Source: Undibacterium hunanense (GTDB taxonomy: Bacteria; Pseudomonadota; Gammaproteobacteria; Burkholderiales; Burkholderiaceae_D). From it: a DNA stretch of 64,000 bases. Where the stretch lies: the NCBI RefSeq assembly GCF_014284335.1, contig NZ_JACOGF010000008.1, positions 244,832 through 308,831 on the forward strand, in the 5' to 3' direction. The stretch's first letter is position 1; each line of letters starts with the position of its first letter. A program made the position numbers and the translations under genes. A model generated the notes under the pieces. The model was not told where the DNA came from, did not search any database, and saw only the letters and a list, made by a program, of their open reading frames with translations. Positions 42,578 to 52,180 of this stretch are shown here, piece after piece.

Positions 42578-44944
42578 TCATGGCCGCGCAACCACAGCTA
42601 CCCCGGCATGCCCGCCGATGGCAAACAGGTGTTTGCCATCGGCGGTAGTAGTTTTTAAATCGACCTCATTACTGATGAAACCAAAAGGCGCCATGCTGCT
42701 GGTCAGCGGCAACCATCGCAGGTCGGCAGCGCCTGGTTCACGCGTCCAGTACCACTGCGTCAGGCTATTACTGTTGCCTGGCAAACCCAGGAAAACAAAA
42801 CTGCCATAGGGCGATGGCATTCCTGAGACATCTTCATTAATGACCGTTTTCAGTTGAATGCTGTCTCCATCCCTGGGTTGAAGTCCATCTGGCCAGGGCA
42901 GCGTACGCCAGGCTGTGCCATTAGGATTGGACAGTTCCAGCAAGGGGCGACGTACTTCTTCGATTTTATCCGGCGTTTTTGCATCCCTGATTTTTTCAGT
43001 CAAGATTCCAGCCTTGATGACGCGGCCATCGGCGAGTATGGCATGGCTACCACCCACGCCGCGTGACGGTGCTGATGTATTCCAGTTATTGTCGCCGGGG
43101 TTGAAAATTTCATACCGTCTGGCTGGCAGATTGGGGCCAAAACCGATATAGACCGGTGCGCAATTCACGCAATCTGCGGGTCGGGCTGCCACGACTTCTG
43201 ACTCGACCTCGCCACCAGCCACTATGGCACGGCCATCACCAAGGACACGGCCAACAAATTGTACACGCTGCCGTTGCAGGCGCGGTGCGACTTCCACACC
43301 CTTAGCACTGACCCACAACACTTGGGCATTTTCCCCCACCAGCCAGCCGCGCCCGGCCTGTGCGCCGATCAGCCGCATACGGTTGTGAACACCATCAGAC
43401 ATGGTATAGCTAAAATTGGGCAGTTTTGGTAAACGGCGAAAGGCACCGGTTTTGGCATTCAGCACACCCAGCCACTGCATATCCTGTCCTTCACCCGATT
43501 CAGCATGGAGTAGCAATTCTCCATCATTCAGCCAGGCCAGTTGCGCCTTGTCGGCAGCCACGGGCAAAGCTGGCAGACTGCGTACCAGACCGGTGCCGAG
43601 CTGCACCACTTCCAGCAGCCGGGTAGATACGGCATCTTCACTGCCGGTAAAACTGTGGCGCAGCTGCCCACCAGCAAATATCAATTGCCCCTTGTGTTCT
43701 GCAACACCACCATCCACCTGCATGATCCAGGCGGCATCGCGCTTACCGCTGGCGTTCAGGTCCAGCGGGACGATACTCATGCCTTCTGAACGACGCCCCC
43801 AGGATTCATCCGAATTTGGTCTTGCACGGCGACCGGAAATCACGGCCAGGCGATTATTCGACAGCGGGATCAGGGCCGCCCCTTGCCTTTGCATGGCATG
43901 TTGGGCCACCAGCACAGGCTTGTCACCCACATCGCCAGGGTGCCAGGCCAACACAGACGGGAAATAGCCACCAGCCAGCAACACGGTCGCCTTGCGGCCA
44001 GGTGCTTCATTCAACATGACGCTGCTGTGCTCTATCATGGGCACAGGCAAATCCGGGCCTGGCGTCCATTTCCTGCTTGCGGGGTTCCAAATTTCACTGG
44101 TAGATGCCGCATTGCCACCGCTATTTCCACCGCCATTACCACTACTACCACCGGTAGCCCAGACACGGCCATCCGGCAACAAACTCAGCGCAGGTCCGAC
44201 ACGCTGCTGCCCAAATTCCGGCAGCGCATACCAGCGCTTTTCCTGCGGTTCATACAAAAAATTATCGCTGTAATATTTTGCCCCGCATAACATCACCCGG
44301 CCCTTGCCCAGGTGCAGCAGGCGATACCCAGAACTTCCATCACTGTTACCAACAGCAACAGGCAGGGGTGGCAAGATTTCAGACTGTATCTGCTCATTCG
44401 CATCCAGCCACAGTCTTTCAACGCGCACGGTATTGGACATATCCTTGCTGTCTGGCCAGCTACGTCCACCCACCACCATGATGCTGCCGTCCGCCAGCGC
44501 CACGACCCTGGGGCCAAAGCGCGGCACACTGAGTTTGCCACGAATGATCCTGCCATCAGGCCGCAGCAACTCCACGCCCGCACCCACCAGCCAGGCACCG
44601 GCTTCGCTGACTGCGGCACCGTGGCTGTCGGGCTTATCCGATACATTTGCCGCGCCCTTGATATCGAGCTTGATGATCTGGTTGCGTTCTGGCTGTTCGG
44701 GGTACACGCGCACCGCCTGCCGCCCTGATCCCACATTGAAAAACAGTGCGCTGCCATCCCCCATCTGTAGCGGTGCGGCCAGTTGCTGAAGAATCGTCTC
44801 TTGCTTCATCAGCAGTTGCTCGCGGGCCAGCGGTGGTGGTGCAGGAAAATCTGCCAGCACCGGTGTCGCCGATTGCAGGGCAAACAGCAAACCGGCCAGT
44901 CGCAATGCAGGGGAAGAGGTCAGCACGGATACAATTCTCATCAT
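42578..44944 (-). CDS. Kelch-type beta-propeller protein, exported
   Basis: About 788 residues with a signal peptide (LRLAGLLFALQSATPVLA). The body has kelch-type repeats: repeated V..LADGSIMVVGG, VAGGEVESEV, DGRVWATGGSSG, each a GG-rich strand pair, giving one or two beta-propellers in the periplasm or outside. Galactose-oxidase-like proteins share this layout, but no copper site was identified. It starts TGATG over the stop of the 44944-45768 gene, so the two form an operon. Confidence 0.75.
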   Translation of the reverse strand: MMRIVSVLTSSPALRLAGLLFALQSATPVLADFPAPPPLAREQLLMKQETILQQLAAPLQMGDGSALFFNVGSGRQAVRVYPEQPERNQIIKLDIKGAANVSDKPDSHGAAVSEAGAWLVGAGVELLRPDGRIIRGKLSVPRFGPRVVALADGSIMVVGGRSWPDSKDMSNTVRVERLWLDANEQIQSEILPPLPVAVGNSDGSSGYRLLHLGKGRVMLCGAKYYSDNFLYEPQEKRWYALPEFGQQRVGPALSLLPDGRVWATGGSSGNGGGNSGGNAASTSEIWNPASRKWTPGPDLPVPMIEHSSVMLNEAPGRKATVLLAGGYFPSVLAWHPGDVGDKPVLVAQHAMQRQGAALIPLSNNRLAVISGRRARPNSDESWGRRSEGMSIVPLDLNASGKRDAAWIMQVDGGVAEHKGQLIFAGGQLRHSFTGSEDAVSTRLLEVVQLGTGLVRSLPALPVAADKAQLAWLNDGELLLHAESGEGQDMQWLGVLNAKTGAFRRLPKLPNFSYTMSDGVHNRMRLIGAQAGRGWLVGENAQVLWVSAKGVEVAPRLQRQRVQFVGRVLGDGRAIVAGGEVESEVVAARPADCVNCAPVYIGFGPNLPARRYEIFNPGDNNWNTSAPSRGVGGSHAILADGRVIKAGILTEKIRDAKTPDKIEEVRRPLLELSNPNGTAWRTLPWPDGLQPRDGDSIQLKTVINEDVSGMPSPYGSFVFLGLPGNSNSLTQWYWTREPGAADLRWLPLTSSMAPFGFISNEVDLKTTTADGKHLFAIGGHAGVAVVARP

Positions 44945-45768
44945 CAGCACCCGGCAACATCGATAGGATAATAAGTAAAGCGCCCTGCTTCACCTACCAG
45001 TTGATCCGGACCTGCCATTGAAGACAGATACAAGACCAGCACGGTGCCACCCGCATAATCATATTGCACCAGCAAATCAAGGCGACCGTCTCCATCCAGA
45101 TCCCCAGCCCAGCGCACAAATTCGCTGGCTTTGACAGGCGTATTTCCATCAATGCCAAAACTGAACTGATCGAGACTCTGACGCTTGCTGCCCATCACCA
45201 GATCCAGTACCAGCATACTCTGGCCGGGCTCTTCAGTTTTACTGTTTTTAGGCGGCAGCAACAAGGTGGGTACCAGACGTGCGGTCTGCCCGTCTGGCAA
45301 ACTGATCTCCGCTTCCATCGTCCCTTTGGTATTTTTTGCGGGCTTCAGGCGTGACAAGGCTCCCGGATGATAGGTAGGTACAGGCCCGGCCTGCAGTCGT
45401 AAAGCTGTTGCAGGCGCGCGGAAAGGTTTGAAATACATCAACGGCAAATCGGTACTGGCCGGCGCAAAACGCAGCACCTGTCCAGGCACAGGGTCACCAT
45501 CATATTGTGGATGCGGCCTGGCCGACACCGCCAGCCTGGCTGGCTGCAACTGGCAACTGATCTTGCAACTCAAGGCCCACCAGCCATCACCAGAACGGTA
45601 TTCGGGCCCTGGCAAATGCAGTTGTTCGCGTTCACCTTCAGTTGCATAAGGTGAAGCCTGGGCGGGCAGCATCACCACTGCGCCGGTCGACTTATTGATG
45701 TTTGATTGCGCGACCGCCAGACAGCACACCGCAGCCAGACTGGCTGCCAACAATACGAATTTTTTCAT
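44944..45768 (-). CDS. Exported protein with FG-GAP-like calcium motif
   Basis: 274 residues with a signal peptide (LAASLAAVCCLAVAQSN). Near the C-terminus the motif DLDGDGRLDLLVQYDY matches the Ca2+-binding FG-GAP/VCBS turn. The remainder is beta-rich and unrecognised. Overlaps the kelch-type gene by one base, so the two exported proteins may work together. Role unknown. Confidence 0.7.
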   Translation of the reverse strand: MKKFVLLAASLAAVCCLAVAQSNINKSTGAVVMLPAQASPYATEGEREQLHLPGPEYRSGDGWWALSCKISCQLQPARLAVSARPHPQYDGDPVPGQVLRFAPASTDLPLMYFKPFRAPATALRLQAGPVPTYHPGALSRLKPAKNTKGTMEAEISLPDGQTARLVPTLLLPPKNSKTEEPGQSMLVLDLVMGSKRQSLDQFSFGIDGNTPVKASEFVRWAGDLDGDGRLDLLVQYDYAGGTVLVLYLSSMAGPDQLVGEAGRFTYYPIDVAGC

Positions 45769-45898
45769 TGCCTGCCTTCAGCATTTTTATTTCTACTCTG
45801 AGGCTCTCAGCTTGCCTGCCCAGAAAAGCTGACGACTACCCCAATCCCCGAAGCAGTTTATCATTCCGCTACCGTAATCCATTAAAAATCAAATCACC

Positions 45899-46267
45899 AT
45901 GAAACTAGCCGCATTAAAAAAACATTGCGCAGCCTTTATCGGCGCGCAAGAAAAACTGCATGGTGCGCCCAGCAACATATTGGTGTATGGCGTTGAAGGA
46001 AAAACCTTCGCCTATTTCAAGACCAGCGAGCCGGAACAATGGCGCTTCAGCGTGCGGGTGTCGCCCGATCGTTTTCTGGAACTGACCGACACCCCCGGCG
46101 TCAAACCGGCACGTTATATGGGGCGATTTCACTGGATCACCATCGTCAAGGTCGAACATTTTCCGGAAGAATATCTGCGTGAACTGATCAGCTATTCCTA
46201 CCAGAAAGCCCTGTCTGGTCTGAGCAAGAAAAAGCGTGAAAGCTTATTGCCGACAGTAGCAGATTGA
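45899..46267 (+). CDS. MmcQ/YjbR-family DNA-binding-like protein
   Basis: 122 residues of the MmcQ/YjbR (CyaY-like fold) family: FAYFKTSEPEQWRFSVRVSP, FLELTDTPGVKPARYMGRFH and YQKALSGLSKKKRESL are the usual blocks. Members are small single-domain proteins of unresolved function with a possible DNA-binding fold. Stand-alone gene. Confidence 0.8.
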   Translation: MKLAALKKHCAAFIGAQEKLHGAPSNILVYGVEGKTFAYFKTSEPEQWRFSVRVSPDRFLELTDTPGVKPARYMGRFHWITIVKVEHFPEEYLRELISYSYQKALSGLSKKKRESLLPTVAD

Positions 46268-46342
46268 TGATCATTAAAATTATCATCAATAATACTTAAA
46301 AGCCTTATTTAAATCTCTTAAATATTAAAATCAAACACAAAA

Positions 46343-46422
46343 GACTTATTTAGAACTTTTAATATTCTTCATTGAAACATCAAAAAAACAAACTATAATA
46401 GACTTAAAAAGAACTTTTAATC
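46343..46422. promoter_or_regulatory. Paired direct repeats before the HipB-like gene
   Basis: GACTTATTTAGAACTTTTAA at 46343 and GACTTAAAAAGAACTTTTAA at 46402 are nearly identical, spaced by 59 bases in a strongly AT-rich stretch (46270-46458). This is probably the promoter/operator region of the adjacent XRE regulator. No gene is seen in the stretch. Confidence 0.5.
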
Positions 46423-46458
46423 TTAATTTTTACATTAAAATATTTATTTAAGACTGTT

Positions 46459-46800
46459 ATGAACATCATCAGCAATACCGAAGAATACGAAATCACCCTG
46501 GGTGAGCATGTGCGGCAATTGCGCCTGCAAAAGAACATGGATAGAGAAACCCTGTCCAGCCAGGCGGGTATCAGCCTGACTGCCATCAAAAACCTGGAAG
46601 GTGGCAAAGGCGCTACCGTCAAGACTTTGCTGAAAGTATTGAGAGCACTGGGCCGTATCGACTGGATACAAAGCCTGGCCCCGCTCGCCAGCATCAACCC
46701 CCTGCTCATGGTCAACACCAAAAGCGCAAGACAAAGGGCAAGCCGTCAACGTGTCGGCACAACACTACCGGTAGTCCGCGCCAATGCTGGCAAACCCTGA
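46459..46800 (+). CDS. XRE/HipB-like helix-turn-helix regulator
   Basis: 113 residues; helix-turn-helix at about 14-70 (LGEHVRQLRLQKNMDRETLS, SQAGISLTAIKNLEGGKGAT) and a basic tail. The pattern matches HipB-type antitoxins, but no HipA-like kinase follows: the next gene is on the other strand. It is either an orphan antitoxin or a free regulator. Confidence 0.75.
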   Translation: MNIISNTEEYEITLGEHVRQLRLQKNMDRETLSSQAGISLTAIKNLEGGKGATVKTLLKVLRALGRIDWIQSLAPLASINPLLMVNTKSARQRASRQRVGTTLPVVRANAGKP

Positions 46801-46909
46801 ATTCACATTCCCCTGACTGCTCCGCATAGCCACCCAAAAAAAACGACACGTTTTTGTAAGGCTGCGACGAACTTTCAGCTAATTTATGAGTAATATCCAA
46901 TATTACTGT

Positions 46910-47506
46910 CTACACATCGTGGTTCGATATCAACTGTACGATAAGCTCTAATCGTGGAGGATCGTTCGCTAACTTTGTAAACTCGTACACACTAAGTTTA
47001 GCAATCATTAGTGAGTACTCAAGGACATCTTTTTTTTCCTCTTCGGTAAAATTCGGCCCGATATCTACATCTGTCAATCGACGACTTACCTGAAACATTC
47101 CGGAATGGGTGTAGCTATTCATCGTTCCCCAATATGTCTTATGAATATCAGAGAACACTCCAATGTTAAATTCATCAACCTTTTCAATCTCTTTAATCAT
47201 TTCATGCATTTTCAGTTCTAATTTATCTTTTAAGAATGCATCTATTTGCTTTTCTGTAGCGCAATAGGCTATCCACAGCCCTCGAAGATGTGTCTCGTGG
47301 ATTACTCGTATAAGTGCGGCTGCGGAAGATGGCATACTATGATCGATCAAGGTCACAATCGCCCTAAAGTGTTCATATGCCAAATCAAAAAGCAATGCCG
47401 CCAAACGAGGTCTTTCGTTCCCACCAAAATTAATCTCCATCCCGTTGCGAATATCGTCAAGTTTCTTGAGCGTACCGATTGTTTCCAGCAGGGTTGAATT
47501 AGTCAT
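46910..47506 (-). CDS. DUF6988-like protein
   Basis: 198 residues from ATG 47506 (GGAGA ribosome site; longer frames are shadows). Helical protein with HFRAIVTLIDHSMPSSAAAL, RGLWIAYCATEKQIDAFLKD and TYWGTMNSYTHSGMFQVSRR, which I recognise as a family of about 200-residue proteins (DUF6988). Function unknown; some family members are scattered on accessory islands. Confidence 0.6.
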   Translation of the reverse strand: MTNSTLLETIGTLKKLDDIRNGMEINFGGNERPRLAALLFDLAYEHFRAIVTLIDHSMPSSAAALIRVIHETHLRGLWIAYCATEKQIDAFLKDKLELKMHEMIKEIEKVDEFNIGVFSDIHKTYWGTMNSYTHSGMFQVSRRLTDVDIGPNFTEEEKKDVLEYSLMIAKLSVYEFTKLANDPPRLELIVQLISNHDV

Positions 47507-47567
47507 ATTTTCTCCGAGTTTAAAAGATAATTTATCTTTTAATAGTCTGAATACTGGCCACTGAATG

Positions 47568-48350
47568 CTACTTGCCATTTGCCCCATCAAGAAATCGCAA
47601 AGCCGTTGAAGTGAATGGAACCGCAGAATCATAAACAGGCACGTGATCGCCACCAGGAATAATCCATAAGGCAGCATCCGGTATGGAACGGTAGATGTTC
47701 ACCGGAATTTCAACAGGGAAGAAAGCGTCGCGGTCACCGTGTACGATGAGCGTGCGTGCGGTGATGCCTGACAAGCTTTGTGGTGTGAAATTCATATCGT
47801 CATAGTCTTCGTGAAACGCGTTGAACTGCGTAATCAGTTGGCGAATCTGTTCGTCACCGCGTTTTGCGCATTCCCGGTACATGTCCCGCACTGGCTGGGG
47901 CATGGTGCCAAACGAAGACCTGCGCATAATGATCCTTGCCTGCTCGGGGAAATGTGTAGTTGCACTGATCAATACCATGACGTCAATGCGCCTGGCCTGG
48001 CTGGTTGCCATATGCAATAGCGTCATCCCGCCAGTACTCAACCCCATGGCCGAGAAGCGATCCACCCCCAACTTGTCAAGCAAGAGAAACACGTCAATGG
48101 CCGCCTGCCGATGCGTGAACTTGTTATCAGGATTGGTTGAGTGGCCATGGCCACGCAGATCCACGAGGATCAGCCGATAGTGTTCGGCGAGCGTGCCAAT
48201 AAACGGATACCAGTTCTGCACACAACCGCCAAACCCATGCAAGAGCAGCAGCGGCTTTCCGGCACCGTATTCCTCGTAATACATTTCCATGTTGTTGATT
48301 TGAACGCTTTTCCCAATAGTGGATGTCTGTGTGGGAGCATAGGTTGTCAT
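47568..48350 (-). CDS. Alpha/beta hydrolase
   Basis: 260 residues from ATG 48350. Seen: oxyanion loop LLLLHGFGGC, nucleophile elbow GLSTGG with S105, acid in VHGDRDAFFP, and histidine in IPGGDHVP. The layout fits small esterase/lactonase-type hydrolases of the epoxide-hydrolase/haloperoxidase group. Substrate unknown. Stand-alone gene. Confidence 0.88.
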   Translation of the reverse strand: MTTYAPTQTSTIGKSVQINNMEMYYEEYGAGKPLLLLHGFGGCVQNWYPFIGTLAEHYRLILVDLRGHGHSTNPDNKFTHRQAAIDVFLLLDKLGVDRFSAMGLSTGGMTLLHMATSQARRIDVMVLISATTHFPEQARIIMRRSSFGTMPQPVRDMYRECAKRGDEQIRQLITQFNAFHEDYDDMNFTPQSLSGITARTLIVHGDRDAFFPVEIPVNIYRSIPDAALWIIPGGDHVPVYDSAVPFTSTALRFLDGANGK

Positions 48351-48531
48351 GGGTGTGTATCTCAAATACGCAAGAAATTGAACAGTGGCCTGGCTTTGTT
48401 ATCGGGAGATAATTTTTGCATAAGTCGGGGATCTATGGCTTATCCCGATATCCAGAATTGTACTGAAAATAGTTTGGTGGCGAGCTTTTGAGCGTTCACC
48501 CTTTTTATATCGCATAAAAATCCATACATTG

Positions 48532-50133
48532 TCATCGCCGATAAACAAGGGATGCATTATCTTCGTCACTATCTTCATCACCATCTTCATCGTCAAATAG
48601 ACCTTCCTCAGGGTCGGTACGAAAAGCCTGCAATACCACCTGAACAATCTTGCTGGATTTTTCTTCATCCTCAAATATGCTGAACTTCTTTCGCAGTTTG
48701 TTGGACACGAATTTATTGGTCCAGATGCTACTAATTATCCGGTCTATCGTTGCATCCGGGCCTTCAATAATCTTTTTAACTGCACGCCTGGCCCGGTGAA
48801 TATTTCGCATATACAATGCCTCATCGCGCATTTCTTCTTCAATGGTTTGCCGGATTACCTTTCCCATGTATTCCACTTGGGATGTCAGGTTTGGGTAACG
48901 CCAGGCTGGTAAGGCATGGTCATAAGCGCTGAAGTGAAAGTTGGATTCAATCCCATCGCCATAGGTTTCCGATTGACCAAAGCTGAAGTTTTCAGCATAA
49001 GCCTTCATCAGATCTTTGGAAAATACCTCCAGGCTCTGGTCATATCCTGCTTTGGCTGTCGTTGAATGCGTGATCGTTGCTGAAATAGGCAATATAAACG
49101 GTTTGGGTACAGCATTGTCTCTACGTAAGATGTCATTCACTAAAAATCGGGAAATTCTCCCATTACCGTCTGCCATCGGATGGATATAGACAAAGCCGAA
49201 GGAAGCAATCGTCGCACGCACAATGGGTGAAGTGCCTTGTGTTCTGGTCAGCGTGTCGCTGAGTCCCCCTAGCATCGCTGGTGCTTTTTCCCAATGCGGT
49301 GCGATGTAGTCCACCACCTCGCGATAACCGACTGAATGCCCGACAAATACTGGCGATTGGCGCACGCCATATGTCAGCGCATTTTCACCTAATATTTCCG
49401 CCTGCAGTCTTTCTAAATCAAGTAGAGACAGTGGATTGTCCAGTTCTCCGCAGCGGCTTTCCATCACCACCGCGAAACGCCTTATTCTGTCTTCGCGATT
49501 TTCCTCATGTTCAATAGCGAAGCTGGCGCGGCTTTCCTTAATCGTTAGCCAAACGCTGCTTCTCAAGAGGACCTCCGCCCCAAACTTCACCTCCAGACCG
49601 GTCAATGCAGCAGCACAATCATAATTTTGTGCGGATTGAACTTTATCAGTGATGTTGATCAATGGGCAGAAGTCTCGCGTACCAGGCAGATTGTTGCGGA
49701 CTCTCCATCTTTTTACCGACTCCGGTTGCGGCGCAGAGAAATACGCGCTGCTATCGATGGCGTCGATATAGTTGCCCTGACTTAGGTCATCGACATTCAG
49801 TTGGCGATCAGTAAACCATTCGAAAAAAAATCCGGCACGGCGTGCATAAGCGCCTGTCGATTCGCTTTTAATCCACGCTTCAAGCTCAGTCTGATCAATT
49901 GCGTTGAACAATCGCGACAGCAACTCGAAATGCATTTCTTCATATTTGAACATGAAGGTCAGATTTCCGGGCAGGGTTTCTGCTGACCGGAACCCTTCTG
50001 GAAATTCTTGAGCGGTCAATTCTGCAGACGAACTCGTCTTGCGACTTTTGCCGATGACGCTTTCCACCCGCAGGCGTTGGGCTAATTTGATCTGGTATTT
50101 CTCTACCAACCATTTTCCGCCGACCCAATCCAT
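48532..50133 (-). CDS. Fic-domain AMP transferase-like protein
   Basis: 533 residues from ATG 50133 (GGAG; the frame extends to TTG 50145). The Fic core motif HPMADGNGRISR is intact (H at 318, with D, N and R), so AMPylation of a target hydroxyl is possible. The inhibitory helix, usually ending E-G or E-N, reads SRASFAIEHE at about 201-210, so auto-inhibition may be altered. C-terminus is acidic and Asp/Glu-rich. No antitoxin gene is beside it. Confidence 0.85.
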   Translation of the reverse strand: MDWVGGKWLVEKYQIKLAQRLRVESVIGKSRKTSSSAELTAQEFPEGFRSAETLPGNLTFMFKYEEMHFELLSRLFNAIDQTELEAWIKSESTGAYARRAGFFFEWFTDRQLNVDDLSQGNYIDAIDSSAYFSAPQPESVKRWRVRNNLPGTRDFCPLINITDKVQSAQNYDCAAALTGLEVKFGAEVLLRSSVWLTIKESRASFAIEHEENREDRIRRFAVVMESRCGELDNPLSLLDLERLQAEILGENALTYGVRQSPVFVGHSVGYREVVDYIAPHWEKAPAMLGGLSDTLTRTQGTSPIVRATIASFGFVYIHPMADGNGRISRFLVNDILRRDNAVPKPFILPISATITHSTTAKAGYDQSLEVFSKDLMKAYAENFSFGQSETYGDGIESNFHFSAYDHALPAWRYPNLTSQVEYMGKVIRQTIEEEMRDEALYMRNIHRARRAVKKIIEGPDATIDRIISSIWTNKFVSNKLRKKFSIFEDEEKSSKIVQVVLQAFRTDPEEGLFDDEDGDEDSDEDNASLVYRR

Positions 50134-50537
50134 AGAAATCTCCAATTACTCAAATATCAACACGTCTAGGCTTCACAATACACAAAAAACGATTAAAAGA
50201 CAAAAAATATCATTACAAATCGTAATTTTTTAAAAAAAACTATTACAAAAATTCATATTTGTCCACTTTTTGTCGAAAGAAAAATCCCCAGATGTCGCGC
50301 AAAAAATGATTACAAATCTAAGAAAATCATTATTTTTACGTACCTTTCCCAAAAAACGATTACAAAATCTAAAAAGAAATGCAAAAGATGAGCACTCCAA
50401 AACTGGGGTAGATACCTTTGTTGATCACAGTAAGTCTTTGATAGTCGAACAGGACAGCCTGCCTGGATACATCCTGGTGGTTTCTGTATGTCAGTAGATT
50501 AAGACGATTGAGATACTTCCTATACACCAGCAACAAA
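50134..50537. other. AT-rich gap with repeated ATTACAAA motifs
   Basis: Between the Fic gene and the phage terminator. Motifs CATTACAAAT (50211), TATTACAAAA (50241), GATTACAAATCT (50308) and GATTACAAAATCT (50358), plus a related GATTAAAA (50191), lie at irregular spacing. Poly-A and poly-T tracts surround them. The only open frame, from TTG 50270, is unconvincing. Confidence 0.5.
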
Positions 50538-50561
50538 AAACGCACTCCTCAGAGTGCGTTT
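50538..50561 (-). terminator. Terminator of the phage early module
   Basis: Perfect 10-bp stem AAACGCACTC/GAGTGCGTTT with a CTCA loop, followed on the minus strand by TTTTTT. It lies directly after the stop of the 50598 gene, so the module's transcript ends here. Confidence 0.85.
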
Positions 50562-50597
50562 CCCGTTAAGTCTGCAGTCAACTATCTGCCAGTTTTT

Positions 50598-51152
50598 TTA
50601 TACCAGCGATTCCACCATCACCTGCAATTTATCGGCGATCAGGTTTTGCGCTTCGGCATCGACCTTGCTCAACCAACCCCAAATCAAACGCTTTTGATCG
50701 TAGACGGTGGATTTGGCGATGCGCAGTTCTTCTGCTTTTTTCAGAATGGAAATGCGGCGTTCGTAAAATGCGCGGATGATGGTTTCGCGCATGATGCGCA
50801 GTGACATGCCGGTGACCTGGCTGCTGCACAGCTCGCGCAGATTGCCGATGGCGTTGCGGTAATCTTCGCTTAAACCTTCTGAACCACAGCATTTGCATTC
50901 TGCTGTCCTGATGGCATAACGGGCAGTGATACACGCGCGTTGTACAGAAGGCAGGCGTTCAATTTCAGCCAGTATCATGCCAGCCTGGGCCGCACCATCA
51001 AGTGCGATCAAACCCTTGCCGCGACCATTGCCGGCACCAGCACCAGCGCCTTGCAGAGCCAGTTTGGCCATGGGTGAAATCGCGTACTGCTGGCTGGAAT
51101 AATTAAAGGCAAATGTCAGTGCGTCATGGGTATTGTTGAATAAGGTAGTCAT
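50598..51152 (-). CDS. Phage regulatory protein, late-regulator position
   Basis: 184 residues from ATG 51152 (four-base overlap with the preceding gene). A C-x-C-C patch (ECKCCG) and a helix-turn-helix-like C-terminal region (KKAEELRIAKSTVYDQKRLI) are seen. At the end of phage early operons this position is filled by late-gene antiterminators or sigma-like regulators; that is an inference. Gly/Ala-rich linker near residues 35-50. Confidence 0.55.
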   Translation of the reverse strand: MTTLFNNTHDALTFAFNYSSQQYAISPMAKLALQGAGAGAGNGRGKGLIALDGAAQAGMILAEIERLPSVQRACITARYAIRTAECKCCGSEGLSEDYRNAIGNLRELCSSQVTGMSLRIMRETIIRAFYERRISILKKAEELRIAKSTVYDQKRLIWGWLSKVDAEAQNLIADKLQVMVESLV

Positions 51153-51430
51153 TCTCTCTCCTCGTAAGATTTGCAACGTTGTCCGTGTAATTGCAGGGCT
51201 GCGGTCAGGCCATCGACTTCAGTGGTTTCTTTGGCTCCGGTGGCTGTTTTGGCTTGCTCGCTAACTTTGGTCAGCAGGCGCACCGGGCGATGGTTGTCTT
51301 TCAGCTTGCAGATGTTCTGGCGTTTTTCACCGATTTCGACCCAGCCCTGATGGCGGCAACCCTTGCAGGTTTTTTCTTCACGCTGCAACAAGATAGCCAG
51401 CGGATCGCGGCAATATTCATGGCGGCGCAT
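51149..51430 (-). CDS. Small phage zinc-finger-like protein
   Basis: 93 residues with an N-terminal CKGCRHQGWVEIGEKRQNIC cysteine set that could bind zinc, followed by a charged helix. It starts TGATG within the end of the upstream gene. Similar small Cys-cluster proteins occur in phage early operons; role unknown. Confidence 0.6.
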   Translation of the reverse strand: MRRHEYCRDPLAILLQREEKTCKGCRHQGWVEIGEKRQNICKLKDNHRPVRLLTKVSEQAKTATGAKETTEVDGLTAALQLHGQRCKSYEERE

Positions 51431-51858
51431 CAGTACTGGTCCCCAAAGACGCGGTAATCTTCCAGGCGGCCCAGACCGGTGTGGATGCTGATAAAGCCAC
51501 GGCCATCGGGATACATTTCCTTGACCCTTTCCTTGATGGCCTGCATCTGTGGATTGGCCTTACTGTTGTATTCACGAAAAACACGTGGCTGCGGCGGCTT
51601 GTATTGCGGGTTGTTATTTGAGTTACTCTGCCCAGGCAGGGGAACAAAGAAACGGCGGTTATTGCCGATGACGCAGGTCTGTATCTGCTCTTCTTCCAAC
51701 AATTTGTCGAGCATGCTGCGCATGTCACCAGAAGGCACGCCGAAGGTGGCTGCCAGGTGGGCATTCTGAAACTTCAGGCCACGCTTATGGCGTATGTACT
51801 GAAGCAGGTTTTCCTGGTTGAATGGAATAACATTTTTGGTGGAGATATTTTTTTTCAT
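51430..51858 (-). CDS. Phage regulatory protein with winged-helix-like N-terminus
   Basis: 142 residues: a helical N-terminal domain (LLQYIRHKRGLKFQNAHLAA, GDMRSMLDKLLEEEQI) resembling a winged helix, followed by a Pro/Asn/Gln-rich linker and a short helix. DNA binding is plausible but unproven. Overlaps the next gene by one base. Confidence 0.55.
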   Translation of the reverse strand: MKKNISTKNVIPFNQENLLQYIRHKRGLKFQNAHLAATFGVPSGDMRSMLDKLLEEEQIQTCVIGNNRRFFVPLPGQSNSNNNPQYKPPQPRVFREYNSKANPQMQAIKERVKEMYPDGRGFISIHTGLGRLEDYRVFGDQY

Positions 51859-52180
51859 TTTTCTGCATCCTTATCGATATGAATTGAGCTGCATCGAATA
51901 CGTTCGACGATCATCAATCCTGTCCGGGCACAGCATTTTTTATGCGCGCTGCCCCTGTTTATCTGAGCGTGCCTGTCACTTCACGCTGGTCTACGGCTGT
52001 CTGGTGTTACATCCGCGATGGCATGCGGGGTTGCTGTTGACCCTGTGTTTTTTCAGGCATGGCTTCCGGCTCAGGGCATGCGGGAAGATGCAGGTTTTTG
52101 ATAGAACTAAAATGTGGGCGTAGCGAGTCCCATTCAGCCTGTTATCCAGGCTGGTGCGTTGTATGTCGGGTGATGTATTG

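Noticed and set aside
50270..50497. 75-codon plus-strand frame starting at TTG 50270
   Set aside because: TTG start without a ribosome site, within an AT-rich repeat region; composition does not look like a gene.
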